A stretch of 64,000 nt of DNA from Dasypus novemcinctus (lineage: Eukaryota; Chordata; Mammalia; Cingulata; Dasypodidae): positions 26,673,661 through 26,737,660 of the forward strand of contig NC_080696.1 in the NCBI RefSeq assembly GCF_030445035.2. The letters run 5' to 3'. Made by a program: the position numbers and the translations under genes. The notes beneath the pieces are model-generated. The model was not told where the DNA came from. It did not search any database and was given only the letters and a program-made list of their open reading frames with translations. Of this stretch, positions 11,804-24,929 are shown piece by piece. Positions within the stretch are counted from its first letter, which is position 1. Each line of letters starts with the position of its first letter.

Positions 11804-14725
11804 AATGCAAAACAATTGTGAGAGACAAAGATGATTACTACATATTAGTGAAAGGGATAATCTTACGAGAAGAAAGAACAGTCATAAACATTTATGCTCC
11901 TAACAAGGGTGCCTCCAAATACATGAGGCAAACACTGGAAAAACTAAATGAAGGAATATATGCCTCTGCAATTATAGTGGGGGACTTTAATACACCACTA
12001 TCAACTATGGACAGAACATCTCAAAAGAGAATCAATAAAGAAACAAAGACTTTGAACAATATGTAGAGGAGCTGAACCTAATAGCCATATACAGAACATT
12101 ACACCCAAATACAGCAGGATATACATTCTTTTCAAGTGCACATGGGTCATTCTCCAAGATAGACCACATGCTAGGCCACAAAGAAAGTCTCAATGAATTC
12201 AGAAAGATTGAAATCATACAAAATAATCTCTCTGACCACAGTGGAATTAAGCTGGAAATCTGCAAGGGCCAGAGACCCAGATTTGGCATCAAGATTTGGA
12301 AGTTAAACAACACACTCTTAGAAAAACAGTGGGTCAAGGAGGAAATCTCAAAACAACTGAATAACTACCTTGAAACTAATGAAAATGATAACACAACATA
12401 TCCAAACCTATGGGATGCAGCAAAAGTGGTACTGAGAGGAAAACTTATAGCCATAAATTCATACATCAAAAAAGAAGAGCTAAAATTGAAGAACTAGCTG
12501 CACATCTGCAATAATTAGTAAAAAAAAAAAAAAAAATCTAACCCCAAAGGAAGAAGAAAGAAAGAAATAACAAAGATCAGACTAGAACTAAATGAAATAG
12601 AAAATAAGAAAATATTGAAAAAATAAAACCAAGAGCTGGTTCTTTGAGAAGATCAATAAAATTGACAAACCATTAGCTAGATTAACAAAGAATAGAGATG
12701 ATGGAAATACACAAAATAAGAACTAAGAAAGGAGATATCACCAATGATCCCACAGAAATAAAGACTATCATAAGAAGATACTTTGAAAAACTATATTCCA
12801 ACAAAAATGAAAATTTAGAGGAAATGGACAAATCCCTAGAAACACATAAACAGCCGACATTGACAAAAGAAGAAGTTAATGATCTCAACAAACCAATCAC
12901 AAGTAAAGAGACAGAATCCCAACTAAGAAGAGCTTAGGCCCAGACGGCTTCACAGCTGAATTCTACAAAACATTCTGGAAAGAACTAACACCAATCCTGC
13001 TGAAACTCTTCCAAAAAATGGAAACAGAAGGAACATTACCTAACTCATTTTATGATGCCAACATTACTCTAGTACCAAAGCCAAACAAAGACACCACAAG
13101 AAAGGAAAAATATAGAGCAATCTCTCTAATGAACCTAGATGCAAAAATCCTCCACAAAATACTTGCTAATTATATTCAACAACACATTAAACAAATTATA
13201 AAACATGAACAAGTAGAATTCATTCCTGGTATGCAAGGATGGTTCACCATAAGAAAATAAATTAATGAAAAACACTACATAAACAGATTGAAGGAAAAAG
13301 ATCACCTGATCATATCTATAGATGCAGAAAATCATTTGACAAAATACAGCACACTTTCTTGTTAAAAACACTGCAAAAGATTGGAATAGAAAGAAATTTT
13401 CTGAACATGATAAAGAGTATATATGAAAAACCCACAGCTAACATCATTTACAATGGTGAAATCCTAAAATCTTTTCCTCTATAGTCAGGATCAAGACAAG
13501 GATGCCCACTATCACCCCTCCTATTTAACAGTGTCTTAGAAGTGCTTGCTCGAGTACTGAGGCAAGAACCAGACATAAAAGGCATCCAAATTGGAAAGGA
13601 AGAAGTCAACTTTTCACTATTTGCAGATGATATGATCCTATACATAGAAAACCCTGAGAAGTCTACAACAAAGCTTCTGGAACTTATAAATGAGTTTAGT
13701 AAAGTTGCAGGTTACAAGATCAATGCACAAAATTCAGTAGCATTTCTGTACACCAATAATGAGCAATATAAGGAGGAAATCAGGTAAAAGAATGAAAGAG
13801 GATTACCAACTCACACCTTATACAAAAATCAACTCAAGATGGATCAAAGATCTAAATACAAGAGCCAAGACTGTAAAGACCTTGGAAAGTAAAGTAGAGA
13901 AGCATCTATAGAGCTTTGTAATAGAAAATGACTTCATGAATTTCACACCAAAAGCACGAGCAGCAAAAGAACAAATAGATAAATGGGACTTCCTCAAAAT
14001 TAAAGCCTTCTGCGCCTCAAAGGATTTTGTCAAGAAAGTGAAAAGAGAGCCTGCACAATGGGAGAAAATATTTGGTAACCATATATCTGATAGGAGACAT
14101 ATCTTACATATGTAAATAACTATATCTTGAAAATAAAAAGACAAACAGCCCATTTAAAAAATGGGAAAAACATTTGTACACATGCTTCTCCAAAGAAGAT
14201 ATACAAATGGCTAAAAAACACATGAAAAAATGCTCAAAATCCCTAGCTATTGAGGAAATGCAAATCAAAACAACAATGAGATACCATCTTACTCCCATAA
14301 GACTGGCAGCTATCAACAAATCAGAAGACTACAATTGTTGGAGAAGATGTGAAGGAATAAGAACACTCATCCACTGCTGGTGGGAATGCAGAAGGATTCA
14401 GCCATTCTGGAGGACAGTTTGGCAGTTCCTCCAAAAACGAGCTATAGATTTGCCCTATGACCTAGCAATTCCACTGCTGGGTATATCCCCAGAAGATCTG
14501 AAAACAAGGACACAAACTGATATATACACACCAATGTTCATAGCAGCACCATTCACTATTGTCAAAAGGTGGAATCAAGGCAAATGCCCATCAACAGATG
14601 AGTGGATAAATAAAATAGGATACTACTCAGCTATAAGAACAAATACAGTACAAACACATGTGATAACAAGGATGTATCTTGAGAACCTTATGTTGAGTGA
14701 AGCAACCCAGGCATTGAAAGAATAG
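11804..14725 (+). pseudogene. L1 ORF2 pseudogene (endonuclease, RT, Cys-rich end)
   Basis: ORF2 encodes the endonuclease and reverse transcriptase of L1. Fragments in order are: endonuclease GDFNTPLS near 11982-12003 and a SDHSGIKLE region near 12230-12258 (frame 12168-12497); the linker up to 12937; RT fingers/palm 13018-13787, including FADDMILY near 13620-13645; and the C-terminal Cys-rich end 14174-14725 with CRRCEG..HCWWEC. Between 13787 and 13788 about 585 bp present in the copy at 43130-43715 are missing. Multiple frameshifts and stops, for example TAG at 12064 and 13482, make it dead. The final 14174-14725 frame retains the very C-terminus that is cut by stops in the L1 at 38168. Confidence 0.85.
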
Positions 14726-17700
14726 TACTACATGGCTTCTCTGATATGAAATAAGTAAACCAAGCTGTCTCAGAGAGCTAGAGACTGGATGATAAACTTA
14801 AAGGAAATAGGGGTTAGAGGAATGTTTTGAGCTGACACCTACTTGAGTGAAATCCATGATAAGCTGGAGGAAAGTGTTTGTACAGGGAAGGGATAAAACG
14901 GGGGCATAGTGATAACTTTGAGAGGGGCTGAATGAGACTGAGGAGGGCTAGGAAGGGGAGGATGGGTCAGATTGCCCAAGAAATTGGGGGGAGGGGGGAG
15001 GGAACATTTGAACATAGGAGATTGTCAGGTATGGGGTTGAAATAATAATGCAGAGAAAACTCTTTAGAGAATATAATGAGGAAGGTTACCTGTTTAAGAT
15101 GCTTAGGGGAGGCATATGACACAGGGCAAGCTTCTAGGGCATGTGGGAGTGCTCATTTTGTCATAGTGGGTTACATCACTGGGTGGAGACACATACAATG
15201 AGAATGAAGGTATACCCACATCCTGGGGAGGACTGATGTTCTCAAATAGAGGGAATTGTATCTCTCGAGAGAATTGGCGGCTCCCAATGGCTTAGGGCAG
15301 TTGAGTAAGTCAAGCTCTCAACACTTTTGCAAGTGTTGACCCTGCAAATGGTCACTTTTGCAAGTGAAGGACCCTGAAAATGGTCCTTCAAGTAATGATG
15401 ATTGGTTGTCATGGTAGGCCCTGGGTGAGGGGGAAGGAGGTGTTGAATAGATGGAATCAGTGTAACTGTGGGACAATGTAAGTGTTCCAAAAGATCATGC
15501 AATGATGGATATAGGACATGTTAAATTACACCAAAAATGTATAAATGTATAAAAGTCTATGGGCTAAAATGTAAACCATAATGTAAAACAAAGATAACTA
15601 AAAATTTAGAAAATTGTATAGTCTAAAATATAAACCATAATAATGTAAATCCAAATGGAACCATGTCTGAAAGCTATGTTTCAATATCTGTACATTAGCT
15701 GCAGCAAATATATATGAATATGTAAAAATATAAAAAGATCATTGTTGTGGAAGGCACAAAGGGTTTGATGTTGGATATGTGGAGCACCATATATTGTATA
15801 TGTGAATTACTGTGATCTAAAATTTATGTGAAGACAAACTTAATGATTAGGAAAAAAAAGAAAGGAGGTAGACACTGAGGAGAAAATGGAAGAAATTGCC
15901 TTGCCACTGTACATACAGAGAATCACCTATAGCAGTGACGAAAGGCTAAATGTCAAAAACAAAGCTTTTTCATTTTTTTCATTTTTTGATACCCCAATCT
16001 ATTTTTCCTTTATTTAATTTTTCTAAATTAGTATGTATTCTATATCTACCCTTTAAACCCCTCATTATATTCCACTTTACTATCAATGGAAATTGGCAAT
16101 ATATTGGGCTTCCTTTTTGAAGAAGTTTTGGACTACAGAGAGGTTCAACTAAGGTAGGGGAGGAGAACTTGTGTGAGGTGTTATTGGTGGGGGACACATG
16201 GTTGGGAGGGAGTTCCCCAGGGCATGTATATAGGGTACGTAGAAAGGTTTGGATATTTTCATAGTAGTTTCAGTTGGAAATGACAGATGAGAGAGTGCTG
16301 ATTTCCTGACCATGTGAGCTCTATCACATTCCCCAATGGAATAGCAACAATCCCCCAAGTGCAATGGCAAAGACCAACAAAGATGGATGGTCCAATGATG
16401 AGTCCTTGATACTGATGGCTCTGATTATGAGCCTGTACTTGAAATATGAAGTAGGCCTAGAGCTGCAGGTTGCCTAAAAATTGCCTCCTGAGACCCTCCA
16501 TGTTGCTCAAATGTGGCTACTCTCTAAGCCAAACTCAGCATGTAGATGTATTGCCCCCCCCCCCCCCAACATGGGACATGACTCCTGGGCATGAGCCTCC
16601 CTGGCACTGAGCAATTACTACCAAAGCTCCAGCTGAAGATTTAGCTAGAAAAAGACCTTGAATAAAGAGGTCAACTCAGACTGGCAGAAAATCACAGCCT
16701 GTATGTAATATCAGGTATTAAAAACTGCTTTTTTACTTTGGATAAAAGGGGGAATAGGGAAACGGACTTTGGCCCAGTGGTTAGGGCGTCCGTCTACCAC
16801 ATGGGAGGTCCGTGGTTCAAACCCCGGGCCTCCTTGACCCGTGTGGAGCTGGCCCATGCGCAGTGCTGATGCGCGCAAGGAGTGCCCTGCCACACAGGGG
16901 TGTCCCCTGCGTAGGGGAGCCCCACGTGCAAGGAGTGCACCCATAAGGAGAGCCGCCAAGCGCGAAAGAAAGTGCAGCCTGCTGAGGAATGGTGAGGCCC
17001 ACACTTCCCGTGCTGCTGATGACAACAGAAGTGGACAAAGAAACAAGACGCAGCAAAAAGACACAGAAAACAGACAACCGGGGGAGGGGAGAGGAATTAA
17101 ATAAATAAAAAATAAATCTTTAAAAAAAAAAAGGGGGGGGAATAGAAAGGAAAAGTGAGTCTATATGGCTATGAGTCTTCATAAAGAGTCAGGAGGTCAT
17201 CAGAGGGGTGATGCTTATGCACGCCTCAGCAGGGTACCAGAGACAGCCAAGGTAGATGGAAACCCAGGTGCTGGTTTTCCCGAGGGTTGTAGAGACTCAC
17301 AGGTTCTATTGTCATGGCAGATGGCTTTGGAGTTTGGGCCATGTCAATTGGCCTTACTTTGGAGTTTCTGTTCCTGAGTGTGATGGAGTTGAACTCAGAT
17401 ATGACCTTTCTACATATGCCTCTTCTTTTACCAGACCTGTGCTTGACATTTGAGTTGGTGTATATTCAGGAGACCTGAATCTCTGGACTGTCCTGTTGAC
17501 AGCCAGGCTCTGAGCCTCAGCAGACTTACAACTCCTACCCTCTGGTTTATTGGACTTACCCTGGCCAGCTGACAGGGAGGTGAGTAGGGTTAACCACCAC
17601 ACCAGGGAGCCAAGAGTGCCTACAACTGCAAGCAGAATTGTAACCATCATTCATGTGGAATCTAAGCTCCCTCTTGATGTAGAGGTTGACTGGACATAAC

Positions 17701-18112
17701 CATCCCAGGGTGCACAGGATGGAGGAATAGAGTATGGATTAGAGTGGACTTACTGGTGTTCTGCTGGGGAACTATTGCGATTAATAAGGGAAGAAATTGT
17801 AGTAGTGATGTGGAAAGCATGGCCACAGTGGCTGCTGATGGTAGGGGGATGGAAGAAGAGATATGGTGTGGGGGCATTTTCAGGATTTGGAGTTGACCTA
17901 GGTGGACTGGGGGAGAGTGTGGACTACAATGTGGACCACTGTCCATTGGTGCAGCAGTGCTCCAGAATGCATTTGCCAGGTGCAGTGGATATTCCACAAT
18001 GATGGAAAAGGTTGTTGATGTGGGATGGGTGGGGTTGGGTGGGGTGGGGGGATATACGGGGACCTCATATTTTTTGAATGTAACATTTAAAAGAAAATAA
18101 AGAATAAAAAAG
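14726..18112 (+). other. L1 3'UTR, complete (about 3 kb without the SINE)
   Basis: This non-coding tail follows the ORF2 stop and aligns block by block with 44700-47500, from the GATGATAAACTTA stretch to the A-rich end. It includes a polypurine part at 14920-15000 and a CCTCCCTGGCACTGAG block near 16598. A run of about 15 C lies at 16554-16568. Confidence 0.8.
16758..17130 (+). mobile_element. DAS-type SINE, young, plus strand
   Basis: This is a well-preserved copy. The A box TGGCCCAGTGG and B box GGTTCAAACCC lie in the head (16770-16820), and the end is an AATAAATAAAAAATAAATC-type A-rich tail. The target site AAAAGGGGGAATAG at 16744-16757 is repeated (with extra G) at 17127-17145. The paralogous L1 3'UTR copies at 46524 and 18150 lack the SINE, giving an empty site that confirms the boundaries. 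Confidence 0.93.
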
Positions 18113-18117
18113 ACATA

Positions 18118-20935
18118 GGAGACTCATAGCCATATAAACTCATTTGTCCTTTCCATTTCCCCCTTTTATCCAAAGTCAAAATGCATATTTTAATACCTGA
18201 TATTACATGTAGGCTGAGACATTCTGCTGGTCTGAGTTGACCCTTTCATTCAAGGACTTTTTCTAGTTACATCATCAACTGGTGCTTGGTAGTAATCCCT
18301 CAGCACCAGGGAGGCTCATGTCCCACACTGGGGTGAAGGTATTGCATTTACATGCTGAGTTTGGCTTAGAGAGTGGTCACATTTGAGCAACGTGGAGGCT
18401 GTCAGGAGGTAACTCTTAGGCACCCTGCAGCTCTAGGCCTAGTTCATATTTTAGGCACACAGACTCATAAGCATAGCCATCAGTATCACTGGCTCATTTT
18501 TGGACCATCGTCTTTATTGGTCTTTGTCATTGCACTTGGATAACTGTTGCTGTTCCATTAAGGTATGTGATAGAACTCCTCTGGCTAGAAGCTCAGCAGT
18601 CCCTCTGTTGTAATTTTTAACTGAAAAAACTATGAAAATATCCAAATATTTTTATGTACCCTGTATCCATGCCCTGGAAAACTCCCTCCCAACCATGTGC
18701 CCCCTATCAGTAACTCCCCACACCAGTGTTCCTTCCTTGCCACAGTTGAACCTCTCTGTAATCCAAAACTTCTTCAAAAAGGAAGCCCAATATATTGCCA
18801 GGTTCCATTAATAGTAAAATGGAATACAGTGATGGGTTTTAAAGTCGATATAGAATGCATACTAATTTAGAAAAATTAAATAAAGGTAAAATAAATTGGG
18901 GTATCAAAAATGAAAAAGTAAAAAAGCTTTGTTTTTGACATTTAGCCTTTCATCACTGCTATTGGTATTGTTCTGTATGTACAGTGGCAAGGCACTTTCT
19001 TCCATTTCTTCCTCAGTGTCTACATCCTTTCTTTTTTTTTCTTTCTAATTATTGTTTGTTTGTACATGAGTTTTAGATCACAGTAATTCATATATACTAT
19101 ATATGGTTTTCCCACACATCCAACATCAAACACTTTTTCCCTTCCCCAGCAATGATCTTTTCACATGTTCATATTATATTTGCTGCAGCTGATGTACAAA
19201 TATTGAAACAATAGCTTTCAAACATAATTTCACTTGGATTTACATTATGGTTTATATTTTAAACTATACAATTTTCTAAATTATTAGTTATCTTATGTTT
19301 TACATTGTGGCTTACATTTTAGCCCATAGACTTTTATACATTTTTGGTATAATTTAACATGTTCTATATCCATCATTGCATGATGTTTTGGAACACTTAC
19401 ATTGTCCCACAGTTACACTGATTCCATCTATTCAACACCTCTTTCCCCCTCCCCTCAGGACCCACTGTGACATTCAATCTTCATTACTTGAAAGACCATA
19501 TTCAGAGATACTTGCAACAATGTTGAGGGCTTGACCTACTTGACTGCCCTGAATGATTGGAAGATACCAGTTCTCTTGAAAGATAAAATTCCCTTTGTTT
19601 GATAATATCAGTCCTCCCCAGGATGTGGGTACACCTTCATTCTCATTGTATGGGTCTCTACCCAATGATATAACCCACTATGACAAAATGAGCACTCATA
19701 CACTCCCTAGAAGCTTGCCCTGTGTCAGATGCCCCCCCTTAAGCATCTTAAACAGGTAACCTTTCTTATTGTATTTTCTAAATTGCTTTCTCTACATTAT
19801 AATTTCAACCCCATACATGACAATCTCCTATGTTCAAATATTCCTTCCCCCTTCCCCCAATTTCTTGGGTCATTTGACCCATCCTCCCATCCCCAGCCCC
19901 CCTTAAATCCACAAAGCCCCAAAAAGAGTTGGGAGGTCATCAGAGGGGTAACACTTATGCATGACTCAGCAGGGTCCCAGAGACAGCCAAAGTAGATAGA
20001 AACCCAGATACTGGTTCTCCTAAGGGCTACAGGGACCTGCAGGTTCTTTGGTCATGGTAGATGACTCTGGAGTTCAGTGCCATGTCAGTTGGCCCTTCTT
20101 TGGACTTTGTGTTCCTGAGTGTGATGGAGTTGGACTCAGATATGACCTTTCTACACAGACCTCTTCTGTTACTTTTACCAATGTGGTTGGCATTGGGGTT
20201 GGTATATACTCAGGGGACCTGAATCTCTGAACTGTCCATGTGACAGCCAGGCCCTGAGCCTCAGCAAAATTGCAATTCCAACCTCTGGTTTATTGGACCT
20301 ACTGTGGCCAGCTAATAGGGATGTGAGGAAGGTCAACCACCATACCAAGGAGCCAAGAGTGCATACACCTGCAAGCAGAATTGCATCCATCATCCATGTG
20401 GAATCTACATCCCCTCTTGATGTAGAGGCTGACTGGACATAACCATCCCAGGGTCCACAGGATAGAGGAATAGAGTATGGATTAGAGTGGATTTACTGTT
20501 GTTCTGCTGGGAAACTATTGTGATTACTAATGGAAGAAATTGTAGTATTGATGTGGAGAAAGTGGCCATGGTATCTGCTGATGGTAGGGAGATGGAAGAA
20601 GAGATACTATGTGGGGACATTTTCAGGACTTGGAGTTGTCCTGGGTGGTGCTGCAGGGACAGATACTGGACATTGTGTGTCCTGCCATGGCCCACTGGGT
20701 GGGCTGTGGGAGAGTGTAGACTACAATGTAGACCACTGTCCATGTGGTGTGGCAGTGCTCCAAAATGTATTCACCAGGTGCAGTGAATGTGCCATGATAA
20801 TGGACAAGGTTGTTGATGTGGGAGGAGGGGGCTGGGAGGTATATGGGGACCTCATATTTTTTTAATGTAACATTTGAAAGACAATGAAGAAAAAAAATAA
20901 AATGGAAAATATAAATAAATAAATAATTTTTAAAA
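18118..20935 (+). mobile_element. L1 3'UTR copy with 5' inversion (twin priming)
   Basis: The left part (about 18125-19912) is the L1 3'UTR in reverse; the right part (about 19922-20930) is the last 1 kb in forward orientation with an A-rich tail. The inverted part ends where the forward part begins in the parent sequence (the GGCTATGAGTC / AGGAGGTCATCAG junction near 17165-17190). This is the signature of twin-primed reverse transcription. Imperfect flanking repeats around ATAGGAGA (18115-18122, 20940-20947) are likely target duplications. It landed at the A-rich tail of the previous L1. Confidence 0.85.
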
Positions 20936-20949
20936 AATGTATAGGAGAG

Positions 20950-22290
20950 ACTGTGAAGGTAAAACTTCCATGGACACTGTACAGCAGCCAATGCATATGT
21001 CGTTAAACCTGCAGAGAGAAAGACCACACTCTTATAACATAATACAGACTTTAAGCCTTGTTCTTCTTTTATCTCTCCAGGGTTATGATAGCAGTATTTC
21101 AGTACTAGCTCTGATGATAAAATATGAAAATTATTTTTTCATCATACCAATATTCTAGAAGAAGCTCTTCAAAGACTATTTGTTGAATTTTTCCATTGTA
21201 AAATAGTAAATGTTGAATATTTCTTTATAATCTAATTTGATCAATGTGATAAGAGAATCAGAGCATTGAGGTTTACCTAATCTATATAAAATTGTGGATT
21301 TAAGGAGCTACAGGAGAAGATTCTAAGTAATTAATTATACTCATTTGAAACCTCAAGTCCATGTACCTTGTTTTGTGTTACAAGACATAATTTTGTGTTA
21401 CTTGTTATCAGCTAATACAAGGCAGAGGCTATCATCAAAAAAGTCTAATGCATAATTATTGTTTTCTTTTATTTATTTGCTTTATCTTTTTTATTTTTCC
21501 TGATATGAGATTAAGCAGAGTATCAGTATAAACTAAAGGGAATCGAGTCTAATTAATTTTAGTCCTTAATTTAGAGCAAATAATTCTTATGGTCCACACA
21601 AAGTGCTTCTTATTTTATTATTTCATTCTAAAATATTATTTTCTGTCACATCAGCCATTTCCACCCTTCTTTATGCTATCAGGGAACCTTCTATATTCTA
21701 CCTAACAGATGTCAGACTTGTACTCTTACTAACCCAAAGGTACTGCACATTCCTTGTGCTTTTATTTTCTTTTACACTTTTCCAAATCTATTGAAATTAA
21801 ACTTTTATAATCTTTTACAGAATTTTACTCTGACCTCTCTTGTTGTAAAATCCTATCTGAGAAAAATTTATTATCATTTACATATATATGAATAACATTG
21901 GATACAACTCCTTCAAGAAATATAAATTCACAGTGGAAGAATTAACTTATAAAGGTATTGAAAAATAAAGCAGACAATAACACAGTATGAAAAAATTACT
22001 TAAAGCATATATTGTCATAATTAGGCATATAAAATTATATATGCAACAATGAAAGAAAACATACACCTGCACAGAGACAGACTATTTTAAAAGGTCATTA
22101 TTAGAACACTTTAAATGTCTCAATAATTTCAAACACAGATGGTTTCCAGATCTCTGAACAGAGTGGATTTAAGATAAAATATTTAAATAGATTTAATAAG
22201 TATTTGGAAATTACAATTATACACTGCTAAAGATCTAATTTTTAAGAAATTAATCATAAGAAATTTTAATAACTATAATTGATGAAAATG
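20950..22290. other. Stretch without recognised features
   Basis: This is AT-rich DNA with no open frame that looks coding and no repeat I can name. Confidence 0.4.
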
Positions 22291-22299
22291 AATACATTT

Positions 22300-22690
22300 C
22301 CATTGTGGCATGGAAAGAACTTGGAAGTTTTATGAAAAACCTAGAGCTAGCATTGTACTCAATGGTGGAAGACTGAAAACTTTTGCCCCGAGATCAGAAC
22401 AAGACAAGGATGTCCACTATCACAATTGTTATTCAATATTGTGCTAGCAGTTCTAGCTAGAGCAATTAGGATAGATACAGAAATAAAAGGTATCCAAAAA
22501 AGAAAGGAAGAATAACTTTAACTATTTGCTGATGACATGATCCTATATCTATAACATCCTGAAAAAAAAAATCACAAGAAAACTGGTAGAATTAATAGAT
22601 GAGTTCAGCAGAGTGGCAAGATACAAGATCAATACTCAAAATTCAGTAGTAGTTCTATATGCTACTGATGTGAAATCTGAGAAATAAATC
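22300..22690 (+). pseudogene. L1 ORF2 reverse transcriptase fragment
   Basis: Conceptual translation across frames matches the L1 RT core: the ENP-like P-R-SIVLNGG region near 22345-22365, the [22 protein letters not shown]-type stretch near 22400-22470 (shortened here), and FADDMILY near 22525-22550. Stops and frameshifts break it, and it is isolated from other L1 parts. It comes from an older L1 than those at 10490 and 38168. Confidence 0.75.
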
Positions 22691-22889
22691 TGAAAAAAAT
22701 TTATTGCCTTGAAAACCCTGATGCTTACAGGCCAGCTACTTTGTAAATTAATCCTCAATTTGGATCTGTAAAATGTTTCCTTATAATCAGATTGAGGTTA
22801 TATATTTTTGCAAAGAATAAAACAGAGGTGATTTTGCATTTTCATTGATAGTATAATAACAAAAAAAACAAAAAACAAAAAAACACCAG

Positions 22890-22982
22890 AGGGGAGTGGA
22901 TGTAGCTCAAGTGGTCGAGTGCTTACTTCCCACCTATGAGGTCCCAGGTTTAATCCCCAATACCTCCTAAAAACAAACAAAT
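22890..22982 (+). mobile_element. Short tRNA-derived SINE, copy 1 of a tandem pair
   Basis: The A box is GTAGCTCAAGTGG (22911-22923) and the B box is GGTTTAATCCCC (22947-22958), followed by CCTCC and an A-rich tail with AAACAAACAAA. It is a degenerate tRNA-like head without the long DAS body. It lacks the fold and 3' end expected of a working tRNA gene. Confidence 0.7.
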
Positions 22983-23000
22983 GAAAAAACCAACTCTCAT

Positions 23001-23095
23001 TGGGGAGTGGATATAGCTTAGTGGGTGAGCATTTGCTTCCCATACATGAGGTCCTGGGTTCAATCCCCAGTACCTTCTAAAAACAAGTGCTGGAA
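23001..23095 (+). mobile_element. Short tRNA-derived SINE, copy 2 of a tandem pair
   Basis: The A box is ATAGCTTAGTGGG (23012-23024) and the B box is GGTTCAATCCCC (23058-23069), then TACCTTC and AAAACAAG. It lies about 20 bases after the first copy in the same orientation, so the pair is a dimer-like arrangement. Confidence 0.7.
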
Positions 23096-23099
23096 ACAC

Positions 23100-24915
23100 A
23101 ATGGAAAAAGGATTCCTAAAATGAAAGTATAATTACAATTTACAGTTTCTGTTTAGGTCAATCATTTTGAAGGGGTTGACCATTCAAAATTGTCCATTAG
23201 ATGATAAAGTGTCCCAGAATTTTTTTTAATTACTTCAATTTCCTGGGTTTAACTTGACTATAAATACTTTTGAACCATACAAAACTGTCCAAATTTTTTC
23301 CTTATGTAAATTCTTCTCATTCTGTTATCCTATCTTTATTTTTCATTTATATTTTAGTTTATTTATTTTCTTCTCTACTTCCTACCTTTATTTATTTATC
23401 TGAAAGGCAATGACCATGAAAACCTAAATAGTTTCTATGGGTTAGTGTCTGTGTTTATTTGAGTATGTATGTTTGTGTTGTTGCTATGAAAGTGCAGATT
23501 AGAAAAATTTTTGATGAATTCTATTATATACCTGACCCTCCTCCTATGGGACTCCAGTGTAAATCTTACATTTCTTAATCTCACAGGAAGGGAAAGAAAA
23601 GGTGAGAACACAGAAAATAGTGGCATTTTTTTAAACTTTATTTTAAAATCATCTTCTCAGGAAGTAAATTGGGTAAGTTTTGTCCAGTTAAAGAAATACA
23701 AGCATATTTGAAATGAAATAAAAATTTGTAATGGCCATTAAAGATGCATTATATTTTAATACATGGAAATCAATGAATTGAAAAGTTCTTGGTATAATTA
23801 TTAGCAAATACAACCAAGGTGGTGCTGCTAAATTGCTCTGTCCTTTCATGGCACAGAAATTCCCTTGGCCATTTTAACTTGGAAATCTATACAATTGCTC
23901 TATTCGACAGTTCAACTAAAAAGAGAAAGCAGATCATGCTGCAGTATGGATTATCTTTACTTCCACTATCTGGAGACAAATGCTTTGAGCAATCTCTAAG
24001 TGCCTCTCATAATTTCATTCACTTCATTTACACAGTACAACTTTAAACAAAATATTGCCATACCATTAATTGGCTTCAAATCTGGTTCTTCATTTCTGCC
24101 TATCACTCCCATTAAATATGTTGATTCTCTGATGTATTTGTATTTTTTAATTTAGTCTTGATGTTTTACATTATTTTACTTTCCAAACTCTTAGAATGTA
24201 AAAGTTTTCTTGCTGCAGATTTTATTCACCAATTATAGTGAATATCTCAGGGCCCATTGTAATACTGTATATAGGTAATATCATACAACTAATCCTTCAG
24301 TTATCATAACACAAGCAGACAATGAGAAAAATATAGTTTATAATGTAAGTACAATTTTAAAAGCCTCTGATTAAAAACTAGGGAACTTTTAAAAGACAAA
24401 CTAGTGATAAAGTGGAGTGGATGGTCTTGGTAGACTGAGATTCCTTGCCCTGGATGCATACAATAGGAAGCTGCATAACTATGTGGGAATGTGTTAAAGA
24501 TGAATTACGTATTTATTTAATATTTTATGAATGCTTAGAAGTTGGAAAAGTTATTGAGTAAATATCTTTTCACTTAATAATCTAGAGTGCAGATTCAGAA
24601 TTGGGATATAGAGTTAACAGACAGCAATGCCTAAAAGGAGCTTTCAGTTATAGAACAAGTCAGACTGATATCAGGAAATCTTCCAGGGGCAGTTCAAAAC
24701 ATAGAAAAAAGTAAGTGAATCAGGTGCATTCTATATTAGAGTACATATGGGGAGTCAGGCTTATACATTAATGATGGTATGACTAGAGAGGCTGAGGATC
24801 CTGTAGAGAGGAAATATTATTGGTCCATAATTATCTGAATTAATCTAACATGTAATTTTATCCTGTACAGAAATGGTGCCTGGACATTCAACTTCTCTGC
24901 AAATTATTAAAAAAA
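23100..24915. other. Stretch without recognised features
   Basis: This is AT-rich, with short open frames of fewer than 80 codons and no family resemblance. No repeat is recognised. Confidence 0.4.
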
Positions 24916-24929
24916 AATTGCAATTCTCA

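Larger units (their letters stand above)
10490..18112 (+). mobile_element. L1, 5'-truncated, with complete long 3'UTR and two nested insertions
   Basis: The element starts within ORF2 (10490-10600, resuming at 11804), runs through the decayed ORF2 to about 14725, and then continues through a full 3'UTR to an A-rich tail at 18085-18112. Two later insertions interrupt it: an L1 3' end (10601-11803) in ORF2 and a SINE (16758-17130) in the 3'UTR. Relative to the L1 at 38168 it keeps the ORF2 linker that copy lost, but has its own deletion near 13787. Confidence 0.85.

Noticed and set aside
16765-16830. tRNA gene from A and B boxes
   Set aside because: It is the head of a SINE with body, A-tail and target duplications; the same applies to all tRNA-like hits here.
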